Shown here in pieces: positions 9,901-17,325 of a DNA stretch of 64,000 nucleotides. Below the pieces are notes generated by a model. That model was not told the DNA's origin. It ran no database searches and worked only from the letters and a program-made list of their open reading frames with translations. The DNA lies in contig DXMK01000004.1 in NCBI GenBank assembly GCA_019414245.1, forward strand, positions 175,349 through 239,348, given 5' to 3'. This DNA comes from Collinsella sp. Lineage in GTDB: Bacteria > Actinomycetota > Coriobacteriia > Coriobacteriales > Coriobacteriaceae. Positions within the stretch are counted from its first letter, which is position 1. Every line of letters begins with the position of its first letter. The position numbers were made by a program, and so were the translations under genes.

Positions 9901-10491
9901 ATGACCGAGATGTCCGAGCCGACGATTCGCCTGGCGACGCCCGATGACGCGCCGGCGTTGCTTGCCATCTATGAGCCGTATGTGCGCCAGACGGCGATTA
10001 CCTGCGAATACGAGGTGCCGAGCGTTGAGGAGTTCGCCGGGCGCATCGAGCGTACACTCAAGCGCTACCCGTATTTGGTGATGGAGCTGGACGGGCACCC
10101 AGTGGGCTATGCCTATGTGAGCGCGCTTAACAGCCGCGAGGCCTATGACTGGTCGGTCGAGACGTCGATCTATCTGGCGCGCGACGTGCGCCACGGCGGG
10201 CTGGGTCGCAAGCTGCATGACGCGCTCAAGCAATGCCTGATCGCGATGGGCATCACCAACATGTGTGCGCTCATCGCCGTACCGCACGACAAAGACGACG
10301 AGTATCTGACGCACAACAGCCAGGACTTCCATGCCCATATGGGGTATCGCCTGGTGGGTGCCTTCGACCGCTGCGCCCAAAAGTTCGGCCGCTGGTACGA
10401 CATGTGCTGGATGGAGCTGGTCCTGGCCGAGCGCACGCCCAACCAACCCAAACCAACCTGGTTCCCCGACCTCCCCAAACCTACCATTTAG
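9901..10491 (+). CDS. GNAT N-acetyltransferase
   Basis: 196 aa from ATG 9901; an in-frame ATG at 9832 would run through the terminator and is rejected. It is a GNAT-fold enzyme of the phosphinothricin acetyltransferase-like subgroup: TIRLATPDDAPALLAIYEPYV at the N terminus, VGYAYVSALNSREAYDWSVE in the central sheet, and the acetyl-CoA loop region RHGGLGRKLHDALKQ. It acetylates a free amino group of an amino acid or small toxic compound. Start preceded by GGGGGAAGGG. The gene ends in a GGGACAGG repeat. Confidence 0.8.
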   Translation: MTEMSEPTIRLATPDDAPALLAIYEPYVRQTAITCEYEVPSVEEFAGRIERTLKRYPYLVMELDGHPVGYAYVSALNSREAYDWSVETSIYLARDVRHGGLGRKLHDALKQCLIAMGITNMCALIAVPHDKDDEYLTHNSQDFHAHMGYRLVGAFDRCAQKFGRWYDMCWMELVLAERTPNQPKPTWFPDLPKPTI

Positions 10492-10516
10492 GGACAGGTT
10501 TATTTTGGCCGCCTTG

Positions 10517-10735
10517 TAGCGTCAATCCACCGCGAGAAGTGCAGATTCACACGTCTTTTGCGTTGGATTGGCTTATTTCGGCTTCGATTGGATCCATTTG
10601 ACTTCGACTCGGACTAAGTGAGTAGACTTTTTGGCTCAGGCAGAGCACAAAGCGAATCTGCCTTAGTAAAACTGCAGGTCACAGAGGTGGCTGTTTTTGG
10701 TGTGCTCGGCAAGTCGCGAAAAGTCTACTCACTTA
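10517..10735. repeat. 219-bp dispersed element with 17-bp inverted ends (copy 1)
   Basis: The region from GTCAATCCACCGCGAGAAG to 10735 recurs at 19097-19316 with about 80% identity. Its right part, 10615-10735, is bounded by a perfect 17-bp inverted repeat, TAAGTGAGTAGACTTTT and its complement. No ORF is inside. This accounts for most of the gene-free stretch 10492-10887; 10491-10510 also carries a partial GGGACAGGTTTATTTTGG repeat. Confidence 0.8.
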
Positions 10736-10887
10736 GGTTTACGGTGCTGGATATTCTGGGCAGAAACAGTTGAGTTTGGACGGCGCGTATTGCCAGGCGA
10801 TGCCGGCACTTGCGCCATGCTGTCTTGAGATTTAATAAAAACCGCAGGTAAAACGTTTATTAGGTACATTTTGCCTCGTTTGGTGCG

Positions 10888-11610
10888 CTAGCCGATGGGC
10901 TCGGTGTATTTGGCGCGGTCGGTGCGTTGGATGCGCTTGGAGACATGGAGCGGGCGGCCGTCGGTGTCGTAGACGTAGTCAGTGATTAGGATCAGCGCCT
11001 GCCCGCGCTCCACATTGAGCAAAAATGCCTCGTTTTGCGAGGCATAGCACACCTCGAAGGTCTTGTGCCCCTGCGCCGGCGCGCGATGGAACTCCTGGCG
11101 CAGCGTGGCGTAGAGCGATCCGTTGATATCGCGATCGATGAGCGACCCAAAGCTTGGCGGCAAATAGGTGGTCTCCAGGCACAGCGGCGCATCGTCCAGA
11201 TAACGCAGGCGGACAAGTTTGACGAGCTTGCTGCCCACGGCGGCATCAAAAAACCTGGCCGCATTGCCCACAGCCTTGGTAAAGCCCGAGTCCACCGTGC
11301 GCGTGGTGGGCTTCATACCCTGTCCCTGGATCTGCGCCGTATAGCTCGAAAACACCAGGTTGTTCTCGTGTAGCGCCGGCGTGTCGGCCACAAAGGCGCC
11401 GCGCCCGCGCTCGGTTCGAATCAGGCCCTCGTCAACTAACACCTTAAGCGCGTGGCGCACGGTACTGCGCGACAGCCCCGATTCGTCCATGAGCTCCATC
11501 TCGGACGGCAGCTTGTCTCCGCACGCGTAGATGCCGGCGGCGATGCGGTCACGCAGCGTACCCGCCAGACGCTCGTATTGGGCCAAGTTCTTTTTCGACG
11601 AAGTGCTCAT
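10888..11610 (-). CDS. GntR/HutC-family transcriptional regulator
   Basis: 240 aa. Winged helix-turn-helix at about 10-75 (LPSEMELMDESGLSRSTVRH and a wing ending RGRGAFVAD) and a UTRA effector domain at about 95-235. HutC-type regulators bind a sugar-phosphate or similar small molecule through UTRA. Divergent from the SIS gene at 11816. Three similar operator-like sequences lie in the 205-bp spacer, one immediately in front of this gene, so autoregulation plus control of the SIS gene is likely (inference). Confidence 0.88.
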   Translation of the reverse strand: MSTSSKKNLAQYERLAGTLRDRIAAGIYACGDKLPSEMELMDESGLSRSTVRHALKVLVDEGLIRTERGRGAFVADTPALHENNLVFSSYTAQIQGQGMKPTTRTVDSGFTKAVGNAARFFDAAVGSKLVKLVRLRYLDDAPLCLETTYLPPSFGSLIDRDINGSLYATLRQEFHRAPAQGHKTFEVCYASQNEAFLLNVERGQALILITDYVYDTDGRPLHVSKRIQRTDRAKYTEPIG

Positions 11611-11617
11611 GCGAACA

Positions 11618-11779
11618 ACCTGTATCTAACCTGTATGCTTACTGAACCAAGCATGTATCTAACATGACAACAAAACCGCTGATAATGGATTGCCGAAAAC
11701 TTTACCAGCAAAATATCTAAGACAAATATAGCATACAACTAGTCGACATAACCAAAACATGTATGTAACTTGTATGCCA
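11618..11779. promoter_or_regulatory. Three operator-like sites between gntR and SIS gene
   Basis: Sites at 11619-11638 (CCTGTATCTAACCTGTATGC), 11651-11665 (GCATGTATCTAACATG) and 11758-11778 (CATGTATGTAACTTGTATGC) share TGTATSTAACNTGTATGC. The outer two bracket the divergent promoters, as expected for a repressor that loops or blocks both. Confidence 0.6.
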
Positions 11780-11815
11780 TCAAGAGCATCAAACGAGAAG
11801 AAAGGCTGATGCACG

Positions 11816-12808
11816 ATGACTACTCAGGAACAGGTTAAGGATGTCGTCTCCCAGGTTTTGGCTGACAAGGCAGACAAGGGCGGCATCAAGCGCGTCGTGT
11901 GGATTGGCGCCGGCGGATCCAACGGCGGCAACTATCCTGCCCAGTACTTTATGGAGCACGAGGCCACGCAGGTCGTGAGCTCCAGCTACACCAGCAACGA
12001 GTTCGTGCACGCCACCCCGGCCTACGTCAACGAGAACACCCTGGCCGTCGTCGTGTCCATGCGCGGCACCAAGGAGACCATCGTCGCCGCTCAGGTCGCC
12101 AAGGATCACGGCGCCAGCACCATCGCCATCTATGTTGACGAGTCCGGCCTCACCGAGGTCTGCGACTACAAGATCCAGTACGACAGCTTGGCCGTTGACG
12201 AGTCCTGCATGGGCCGCACCAACTCCGCCGTCGTGACCATGATCGCCATGGAGCTCACGCAGCAGACCGAGGGCTATGCCGAGTACGAGACCGCTATGGC
12301 CGCCTTCGACCTGGTCGATCCCATCTATCGCAAGGCCGTCGAGTACACCCGTCCGCTCGCTGCTAAGTGGGCCGAGCAGAACGCCGACAAGCCCTGCATC
12401 AACGTTATGGCTCAGGGCCCGCTCTTTGGTGCCGCCTACGTCTTTAGCATCTGCAACGTGCAGGAGATGCTGCAGATCGACTCCTGCACCATCAACACCT
12501 GCGACTTCTTCCACGGCCCCTTCGAGATTCTGGACAAGCGCACCTCGCTGTTCCAGCTCATCAGCGTCGGCCGCAGCCGCTGCAATGACGAGCGCGGCAT
12601 CCGCTTCGTCAACCAGTACGGTGGCGAGCGCGTCTACCAGCTCGATGCCAAGGAGCTTGGCCTCAACGACATCAAGGACAGCGTGAGCGAGTACTTCAAC
12701 CACCTGATCTTTGCCCCGATCCTCAACAACGTATACATGCGCGCGCTCTCTGCCGTCACCCACAAGGACTACATGACGCGCCGCTACATGTGGAAGCTTG
12801 AGTATTAG
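11816..12808 (+). CDS. SIS-domain sugar-phosphate deglycase/isomerase-like protein (SIS-1)
   Basis: 330 aa with two SIS subdomains. The N-terminal subdomain has WIGAGGSNGGNYPA (a phosphosugar-binding loop) and SMRGTKETIVAA. The second has FFHGPFEILDKRTS. The end TRRYMWKLEY recurs in related form in the other three SIS proteins of this window. The closest functional families by memory are FrlB/GfrF-type fructoselysine- or glucoselysine-6-phosphate deglycases, but substrate is not provable here. Single gene under a divergent GntR, with no PTS genes directly attached. A stem-loop abuts the stop codon. Confidence 0.8.
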   Translation: MTTQEQVKDVVSQVLADKADKGGIKRVVWIGAGGSNGGNYPAQYFMEHEATQVVSSSYTSNEFVHATPAYVNENTLAVVVSMRGTKETIVAAQVAKDHGASTIAIYVDESGLTEVCDYKIQYDSLAVDESCMGRTNSAVVTMIAMELTQQTEGYAEYETAMAAFDLVDPIYRKAVEYTRPLAAKWAEQNADKPCINVMAQGPLFGAAYVFSICNVQEMLQIDSCTINTCDFFHGPFEILDKRTSLFQLISVGRSRCNDERGIRFVNQYGGERVYQLDAKELGLNDIKDSVSEYFNHLIFAPILNNVYMRALSAVTHKDYMTRRYMWKLEY

Positions 12809-12960
12809 TTACGGCGTTTTACCAAACGCCGTAACCGCTCGACGCTGCAAACCCGCCAGAGCGGCAATCTGCCTTTCAGCTTCGGCGGCATGACCAGAAG
12901 GTCAATGCCGCCTCGCTTCAAGGCACCTTGCTCGCTCTGGCGAGTTTTCGCTGTCGTCGC
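12809..12960. repeat. GGCAATCTGA structured element (copy 1)
   Basis: Starts right at the SIS stop codon with the hairpin TTACGGCGTTTTACCAAACG(CCGTAA). Then an outer stem CGCCAGAGCG (12854-12863) pairs with CGCTCTGGCG (12933-12942), enclosing GGCAATCTG, an inner hairpin GGCGGCATGACC / GGTCAATGCCGCC and CACCTTGCT. The other copies keep the unpaired parts but have different paired arms. Confidence 0.75.
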
Positions 12961-13004
12961 CAAAACATCGACGATGCCGTTGCTGTGGGGAGGGGTAGTC
13001 GTTG

Positions 13005-13055
13005 GGGACGTTCTTAAACGACTACTCATTGGGGACGTACTTAAATGAGTGCCCG
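13005..13055. repeat. Two tandem GGGGACGTWCTTAAA hairpins
   Basis: Hairpin one is GTCGTT - TGGGGACGTTCTTA-like loop - AACGAC; hairpin two is ACTCATT - GGGGACGTACTTA-like loop - AATGAGT. The loops are nearly identical and the stems are unrelated. A third variant, CACTTGGGGACACTCCTTGTG, is at 13148-13168. Confidence 0.65.
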
Positions 13056-13064
13056 CAGAGTGAG

Positions 13065-13131
13065 AGTGGATAATCTCCCGATTTTGGCCCTTCGAGGCCA
13101 CCACCGGGCCTAAAACGGGAGATTATCCACT
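13065..13131. repeat. 26-bp palindrome with 15-nt loop
   Basis: Left arm 13065-13090 begins AGTGGATAATCTCCCG; right arm 13106-13131 ends CGGGAGATTATCCACT. 24 of 26 positions pair. It is not followed by a T run and sits between a finished gene and the next promoter. With the two neighbours it fills the 450-bp gene-free gap before 13267. Confidence 0.75.
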
Positions 13132-13210
13132 CCCGTGTTTTGGTCGGCACTTGGGGACACTCCTTGTGTGAGAGATTTTCCGTTCACCGATTTGTGCCTT
13201 GAAAAATGTA

Positions 13211-13226
13211 TATAACGACTATAACG
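13211..13226 (+). promoter_or_regulatory. TATAACG operator-like direct repeat
   Basis: TATAACGACTATAACG resembles TATAATGACCATAACG ahead of the first PTS operon (14501-14516). It suggests that the DMT transporter gene and the PTS operon answer to the same GntR regulator. Confidence 0.45.
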
Positions 13227-13266
13227 TAGTGTGAAACATATTGGAAACAATACCGAGGAGGCTGCG

Positions 13267-14349
13267 TTGAAGAAAAGCAATCTGGGCTATGTGCTGGTGC
13301 TGATCGCCGCGCTTATGTGGGGCAGCATCGGAATCTTTGTAAACGGCATCTCGGCCATGGGCGTTACGTCCCAGAGTATGGCTGCCTTTCGCTTGTTGTC
13401 GGGTGCCGTCTTAATGGCTCCGGTCTTGGCATTCATGGGTTGCCAGGGAGGTGCTCGTGAGGGAAAGGCATCGGGTCCCCTGGCACTGTTCAAGGCAAGT
13501 CCTAAAGAGCTTGTTCCTTGTGCGCTTCTTGGCATTATCGGCCTCGCCACCGCTAACACTCTTTATTACGAGTGCATGGGCGAGGTGGGCATGTCCACGG
13601 CCTCGGTGCTGCTCTACACCTCGCCGGTGTTTGGCGTCATGCTCGGCCGCGTACTTTATCGCGAGGATGTGACTCCCAACAAGCTCGTTGCCATCGCTTT
13701 TAACATCGGTGGCTGTGTACTTGCAGTGACCGATGGCGACCTTTCCGGTTTTCATTTTTCGGTTTGGGGCGTCACGTCGGGCGTGATTGCGGGCTTTTGT
13801 GGCGCGTCGCTCGCGGTGTTTAGCCGGATAGCAACCAAGACGGTCCACCCGCTGGCTGTCACGTTTTGGGGCCTTGTTTTTGGCGGTGCGGTTATGGCGG
13901 CTATCGCGGCTCCGTGGCCAGATGTCGCCGCGGCAATGTCGCCACAGCTGCTGCTGCTGTTCCTTGGCTTTGGACTCATCCCCACAGCCGTGGCCTATGT
14001 CTTATATATGCAGGGTCTGTCCATGGGGCTCGAGACGTCGAAAGTTCCCGTCGTAATGTCATTCGAGACGGTCGTCACCGTGCTGCTGGGCATTGGTGTC
14101 TACGCCGAGCCCGCCGGTGCGATCAAGGTTCTGGGCATCGTTTTGGTGCTCGCGTCCATCGTGATCATGAACACCGACTTTTCCAAGCTGCGCAACAGTG
14201 TGTTTGTCGGCCATGTCATTGAGAGCATGACCTTTAAGCCCAACGCGTGGTGGACGGAGAAATCGCAGGACATGGATCTGTTCCGCGAGCGCACGGGCAT
14301 TACGCTGGAGCCCACCGTGCAGGAAAGCCCCTGGTACTTCGTGCGATAG
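13267..14349 (+). CDS. EamA/DMT-family transporter
   Basis: 360 aa, ten predicted membrane helices in two EamA repeats (first KKSNLGYVLVLIAALMWGSI, second SVWGVTSGVIAGFCGASLAV). I place the start at TTG 13267 because GAGGAG lies six bases before it; GTG 13231 is also in frame but has no ribosome site. After the last helix (VLGIVLVLASIVIMN) there is a hydrophilic tail of about 55 residues ending ESPWYFVR, longer than usual for EamA proteins. It probably exports an amino acid or metabolite. The operator-like site upstream resembles that of the PTS operon. Confidence 0.8.
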   Translation: MKKSNLGYVLVLIAALMWGSIGIFVNGISAMGVTSQSMAAFRLLSGAVLMAPVLAFMGCQGGAREGKASGPLALFKASPKELVPCALLGIIGLATANTLYYECMGEVGMSTASVLLYTSPVFGVMLGRVLYREDVTPNKLVAIAFNIGGCVLAVTDGDLSGFHFSVWGVTSGVIAGFCGASLAVFSRIATKTVHPLAVTFWGLVFGGAVMAAIAAPWPDVAAAMSPQLLLLFLGFGLIPTAVAYVLYMQGLSMGLETSKVPVVMSFETVVTVLLGIGVYAEPAGAIKVLGIVLVLASIVIMNTDFSKLRNSVFVGHVIESMTFKPNAWWTEKSQDMDLFRERTGITLEPTVQESPWYFVR

Positions 14350-14497
14350 GGGATTGCACGCAGGGTCCGACTTGGGGTTATCCCGCCAGTGCCGGCCTGT
14401 CCAGCCCCAACGTTTCAAGTACGTTAAACCCGTCAACGGTCGATTTTCACCCGCGAACGGTCTTTATACTAATTAGCAATATCCGCAACGTATAAGA

Positions 14498-14516
14498 CGT
14501 TATAATGACCATAACG
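14498..14516 (+). promoter_or_regulatory. Operator-like inverted repeat before PTS operon
   Basis: CGTTAT-N7-ATAACG. The left half, AGACGTTATA, also occurs upstream of the GntR gene at 20567 (20515-20524). Shine-Dalgarno GGAGGAGG follows for the IIAB gene. Confidence 0.5.
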
Positions 14517-14532
14517 AAAAGGAGGAGGCAAG

Positions 14533-15456
14533 ATGAATCAGATCATTCTCGCATCTCATGGCGGCCTGGCAGCAGGCGCCAAAGACACGCTCGAGATGGT
14601 TCTCGGCGACGTGTCGAACGTCCACGTCGTGTCGCTTGCTCGTGACGACAAGGAGCCCATCACCAACAAGGTGGACGCCATGATCGCCACGTTCAACGCG
14701 GACGACACCGTCTATGTGCTGACCGATATGCTCGGCAGCTCGGTCAACAACAGCATGGTCGAGCTTTCCCGCAACGGTGCGGCATTCACGGTGATCAGCG
14801 GTTTCAACATTCCGCTGGCACTGACGCTCGCTATGAGCCCCGCCCCCGTCAAGGGTGCCGAGCTCGCGGCCCTCATCAACGAGGCCCGCACCGGTCTGAC
14901 CAACCCCAACGCACCGGTCGAGGCTGGCGCGGCTCCCGCCAAGAAGGCTAAGGCGCCCCGTCACAGCTCCGGTCCCGCCAAGATCGTCCTCGCACGTCTT
15001 GACTACCGTCTGCTGCACGGTCAGGTCGTCTTTACCTGGACCACCAAGGTTCAGGCCGAGCGCATCATCGTCGTCGACAACGCTGCCGCCAACGATGACA
15101 TCAAGAAGGGCGCTCTTAAGCTGGCCAAGCCCCAGGGCGTGCGCCTGAACGTCTTCACCGTCGAGCGTGCCCTCGCCAAGATGGACAAGCTCAACACCCT
15201 CGGCGAGCGCGTCATGTTCGTCTTTGGCAACACGGCCGAGATGCTGCAGTTCTGCCAGGGTTACAAGCTCGACGCCATCAACCTGGGCGCCACCGCCAAC
15301 CACGACGGTGCCGATCAGGTCGGCGGCAAGGACAGCTCCGTCTTCTTCGACGCCACCCAGAAGGCCGACGTCAACCAGCTGCTCGACATGGGCATCAAGC
15401 TCTACGTCCAGCAGACCCCCACGTATCAGAGCGTCGACATCGACGCCAAGCTGTAA
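14533..15456 (+). CDS. PTS mannose-family fused EIIA-EIIB
   Basis: 307 aa. IIA domain at 1-125 with phospho-His H9 (ILASHGGLAAG) and DMLGSSVNN; an Ala/Pro/Lys-rich linker at about 126-148; IIB domain at 150-307 with phospho-His H162 (LDYRLLHGQVVFTW). It passes phosphate from HPr to the sugar entering through IIC/IID. First gene of IIAB-IIC-IID, 36 bp before IIC. Fusion of A and B is the E. coli ManX arrangement; the second PTS in this window has separate A and B. Confidence 0.93.
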   Translation: MNQIILASHGGLAAGAKDTLEMVLGDVSNVHVVSLARDDKEPITNKVDAMIATFNADDTVYVLTDMLGSSVNNSMVELSRNGAAFTVISGFNIPLALTLAMSPAPVKGAELAALINEARTGLTNPNAPVEAGAAPAKKAKAPRHSSGPAKIVLARLDYRLLHGQVVFTWTTKVQAERIIVVDNAAANDDIKKGALKLAKPQGVRLNVFTVERALAKMDKLNTLGERVMFVFGNTAEMLQFCQGYKLDAINLGATANHDGADQVGGKDSSVFFDATQKADVNQLLDMGIKLYVQQTPTYQSVDIDAKL

Positions 15457-15492
15457 TCAACCAGGCTTTTGCCTGACTGAAAGGAGAAGGGT

Positions 15493-16287
15493 ATGAATAC
15501 GTTCATCAGTGCGGTGCTCGTCGGCCTCGTCGGCGTGTTCTGCATGTGGGACTCCCGCCTGCTCGGTCGTCTTAACTTCGAGCAGCCCCTCGTTGGCGCT
15601 ACGCTCGTCGGTCTGCTGCTGGGCGATGTGCCCACCGGCCTTGCCGTCGGTGCCGCCGTCGAGCTCGTGTCCATGGGCCTGGTGCAGGTCGGCGCCGCCG
15701 TTCCGCCCGATATGGTCCTGGGCGGCATCGTGGCCGCTGCCTTCGCGTGCCTGACCGATGCTTCCGCCGAGACCGCCATGACGATCGCCATCCCGGTCGC
15801 CGTCCTGGGTCAGCTGCTCGGCATCGTGTTCCGTTCCATCATCGCCGCCCTCACCCATGTGGCCGATAGCGCGATTGATAACGGCAAGTTCAAGACCGCC
15901 TATCGCATGCACATCTGCGCCGGCTCCGGTCTGTACGCCATCATGTACTTCCTGCCGATCTTCCTGGCCGTCTTTGTCGGTACCGACCTGGTCCAAGCCA
16001 TCGTCAACATGGTTCCCGAGTGGCTGTCCGTTGGTCTGAACGTCTCGACCAAGATCATGACCGCCTACGGTCTGGCCCTGCTGCTCACCATGATGATCAA
16101 GAAGGGTATGACTCCGTTCCTGTTCATCGGTTTCCTGCTCGCCGCTTACCTCAACCTGTCCGTCATCGCGGTCGCTCTGATCGGTGTGTGCCTGGCTGTC
16201 GTCTTCATGGGCTTCAAGTTCAACGGTTCCCATGCAGCCGCCGGTGTCGATTCCGACTACGATCCGCTCGAAGACGACGAAGACTAA
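15493..16287 (+). CDS. PTS mannose-family EIIC
   Basis: 264 aa, highly hydrophobic membrane permease subunit. Typical features are an N-terminal helix then LLGRLNFEQPLVGATLVGLLLGDVP-type sequence, the motif VELVSMGLVQVGAAVPPD and an acidic cytoplasmic end (DYDPLEDDED). With IID it forms the sugar channel. Start ATG after AAGGAGAAGG. It is 13 bp before IID, clearly co-transcribed. Confidence 0.93.
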   Translation: MNTFISAVLVGLVGVFCMWDSRLLGRLNFEQPLVGATLVGLLLGDVPTGLAVGAAVELVSMGLVQVGAAVPPDMVLGGIVAAAFACLTDASAETAMTIAIPVAVLGQLLGIVFRSIIAALTHVADSAIDNGKFKTAYRMHICAGSGLYAIMYFLPIFLAVFVGTDLVQAIVNMVPEWLSVGLNVSTKIMTAYGLALLLTMMIKKGMTPFLFIGFLLAAYLNLSVIAVALIGVCLAVVFMGFKFNGSHAAAGVDSDYDPLEDDED

Positions 16288-16300
16288 GGAGGAACACACT

Positions 16301-17134
16301 ATGGCAACCGCAACCAAGGACGTGTCCCTGAACAAGAAGGTCAGCCAGTTCTTCTGGCGCTCCTGCGCCATCCAGGCCTCTTGGAACTACGAGCGTCAGA
16401 TGAACATGGGCTTCCTCTACGGCATGGTTCCCACGCTCGATCGCCTCTATCCGGACGAGTCCGACCCCAAGCAGCTCGCTGCTAAGAAAGAGGCTTACCA
16501 CCGTCACATGGCGTTCTACAACTGCACCCCGCAGACGAGCGCTTTCATCCTGGGCCTCGCCGCCTCCATGGAGGAGGAGTACGCCAAGGATCCCGAGAAC
16601 TTCGATCCCGATTCGATTAACGCGGTCAAGACCTCCCTCATGGGTCCGCTTTCCGGCATCGGCGACTCCTTATTCCAGGGCACCATCCGTGTTATCGCCT
16701 TTGGTCTGGGCGTTCAGCTGGCTCAGCAGGGTTCCATCATGGGCCCGATCCTGGCCATGCTCATCTCCATCGTCCCCTCTGTGCTGATCACTTGGTTCGC
16801 AGCCAAGATGGGCTATCAGGGCGGCCACGAGTACCTGAGCAAGCTTCAGGGCGGCGATCTCATGGAGAAGCTCATGTATGTCTGCGGCATCGTGGGTCTT
16901 ATGTCCGTGGGCGGCATGATCGCTACGCTGATCGGCGCCACCACCCCGCTGCAGTTCGCTGGCGGCACCGTCGTGATCCAGGACATCCTGGACGGCATGA
17001 TGCCCCAGATGATCTCCCTTGGCCTCACCGGCCTTATGTACTGGCTCATCAAGAAGAACGTCAACACCGGTTGGCTTCTCGTGATCGCCATCGTGGGCGG
17101 TATCGCCCTCTCCGCGGCCGGCATCCTGGCCTAG
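16301..17134 (+). CDS. PTS mannose-family EIID
   Basis: 277 aa from ATG 16301, preceded by AAGGAGGA. Family hallmarks are ERQMNMGFLYGMVPTL, the PLSGIGDSLFQGTIRV motif and C-terminal hydrophobic helices. The upstream in-frame ATG lies inside IIC and is rejected. Last PTS gene of this operon. A hairpin (GCCTGCCTGG / CCAGGCAGGC) follows at about 17158-17191, so the downstream SIS gene may receive reduced read-through. Confidence 0.93.
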   Translation: MATATKDVSLNKKVSQFFWRSCAIQASWNYERQMNMGFLYGMVPTLDRLYPDESDPKQLAAKKEAYHRHMAFYNCTPQTSAFILGLAASMEEEYAKDPENFDPDSINAVKTSLMGPLSGIGDSLFQGTIRVIAFGLGVQLAQQGSIMGPILAMLISIVPSVLITWFAAKMGYQGGHEYLSKLQGGDLMEKLMYVCGIVGLMSVGGMIATLIGATTPLQFAGGTVVIQDILDGMMPQMISLGLTGLMYWLIKKNVNTGWLLVIAIVGGIALSAAGILA

Positions 17135-17203
17135 TCGCGACCCAGCGCTTCCCCCGGGGGCCTGCCTGGCATCCCATACCCCAGGCAGGCTTCCATCCCT
17201 AAC

Positions 17204-17290
17204 ATGTGACAAAGGGATAGTCCCTTTGTTACATCCTCAACGGGCCGGCGACTCGGTCCTAACTACGGTAACCCTGCGAGCGTCCGGCAA
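17204..17290. other. Structured spacer between IID and SIS-2
   Basis: A palindrome, ATGTGACAAAGGGA / TCCCTTTGTTACAT (17204-17234), then a second imperfect stem with arms GCCGGCGACTCG and CGAGCGTCCGGC enclosing TCCTAACTACGG. Both lie between the PTS genes and the SIS gene. They could be an mRNA processing or stabilising structure; no T run follows either. Confidence 0.5.
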
Positions 17291-17325
17291 TGTGACGCCG
17301 CAACAAATCGAAAGGAATGTATCAG

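Noticed and set aside
8374..10446. 690-codon minus-strand ORF across three plus-strand genes
   Set aside because: Spans the PAP2, aldolase and GNAT genes and their terminator; composition is that of a shadow frame.
17236..17290. Fragment of 23S rRNA (GGTCCTAACTACGGTAA looked familiar)
   Set aside because: Order and spacing do not match the conserved rRNA segment, and the flanks are unrelated.
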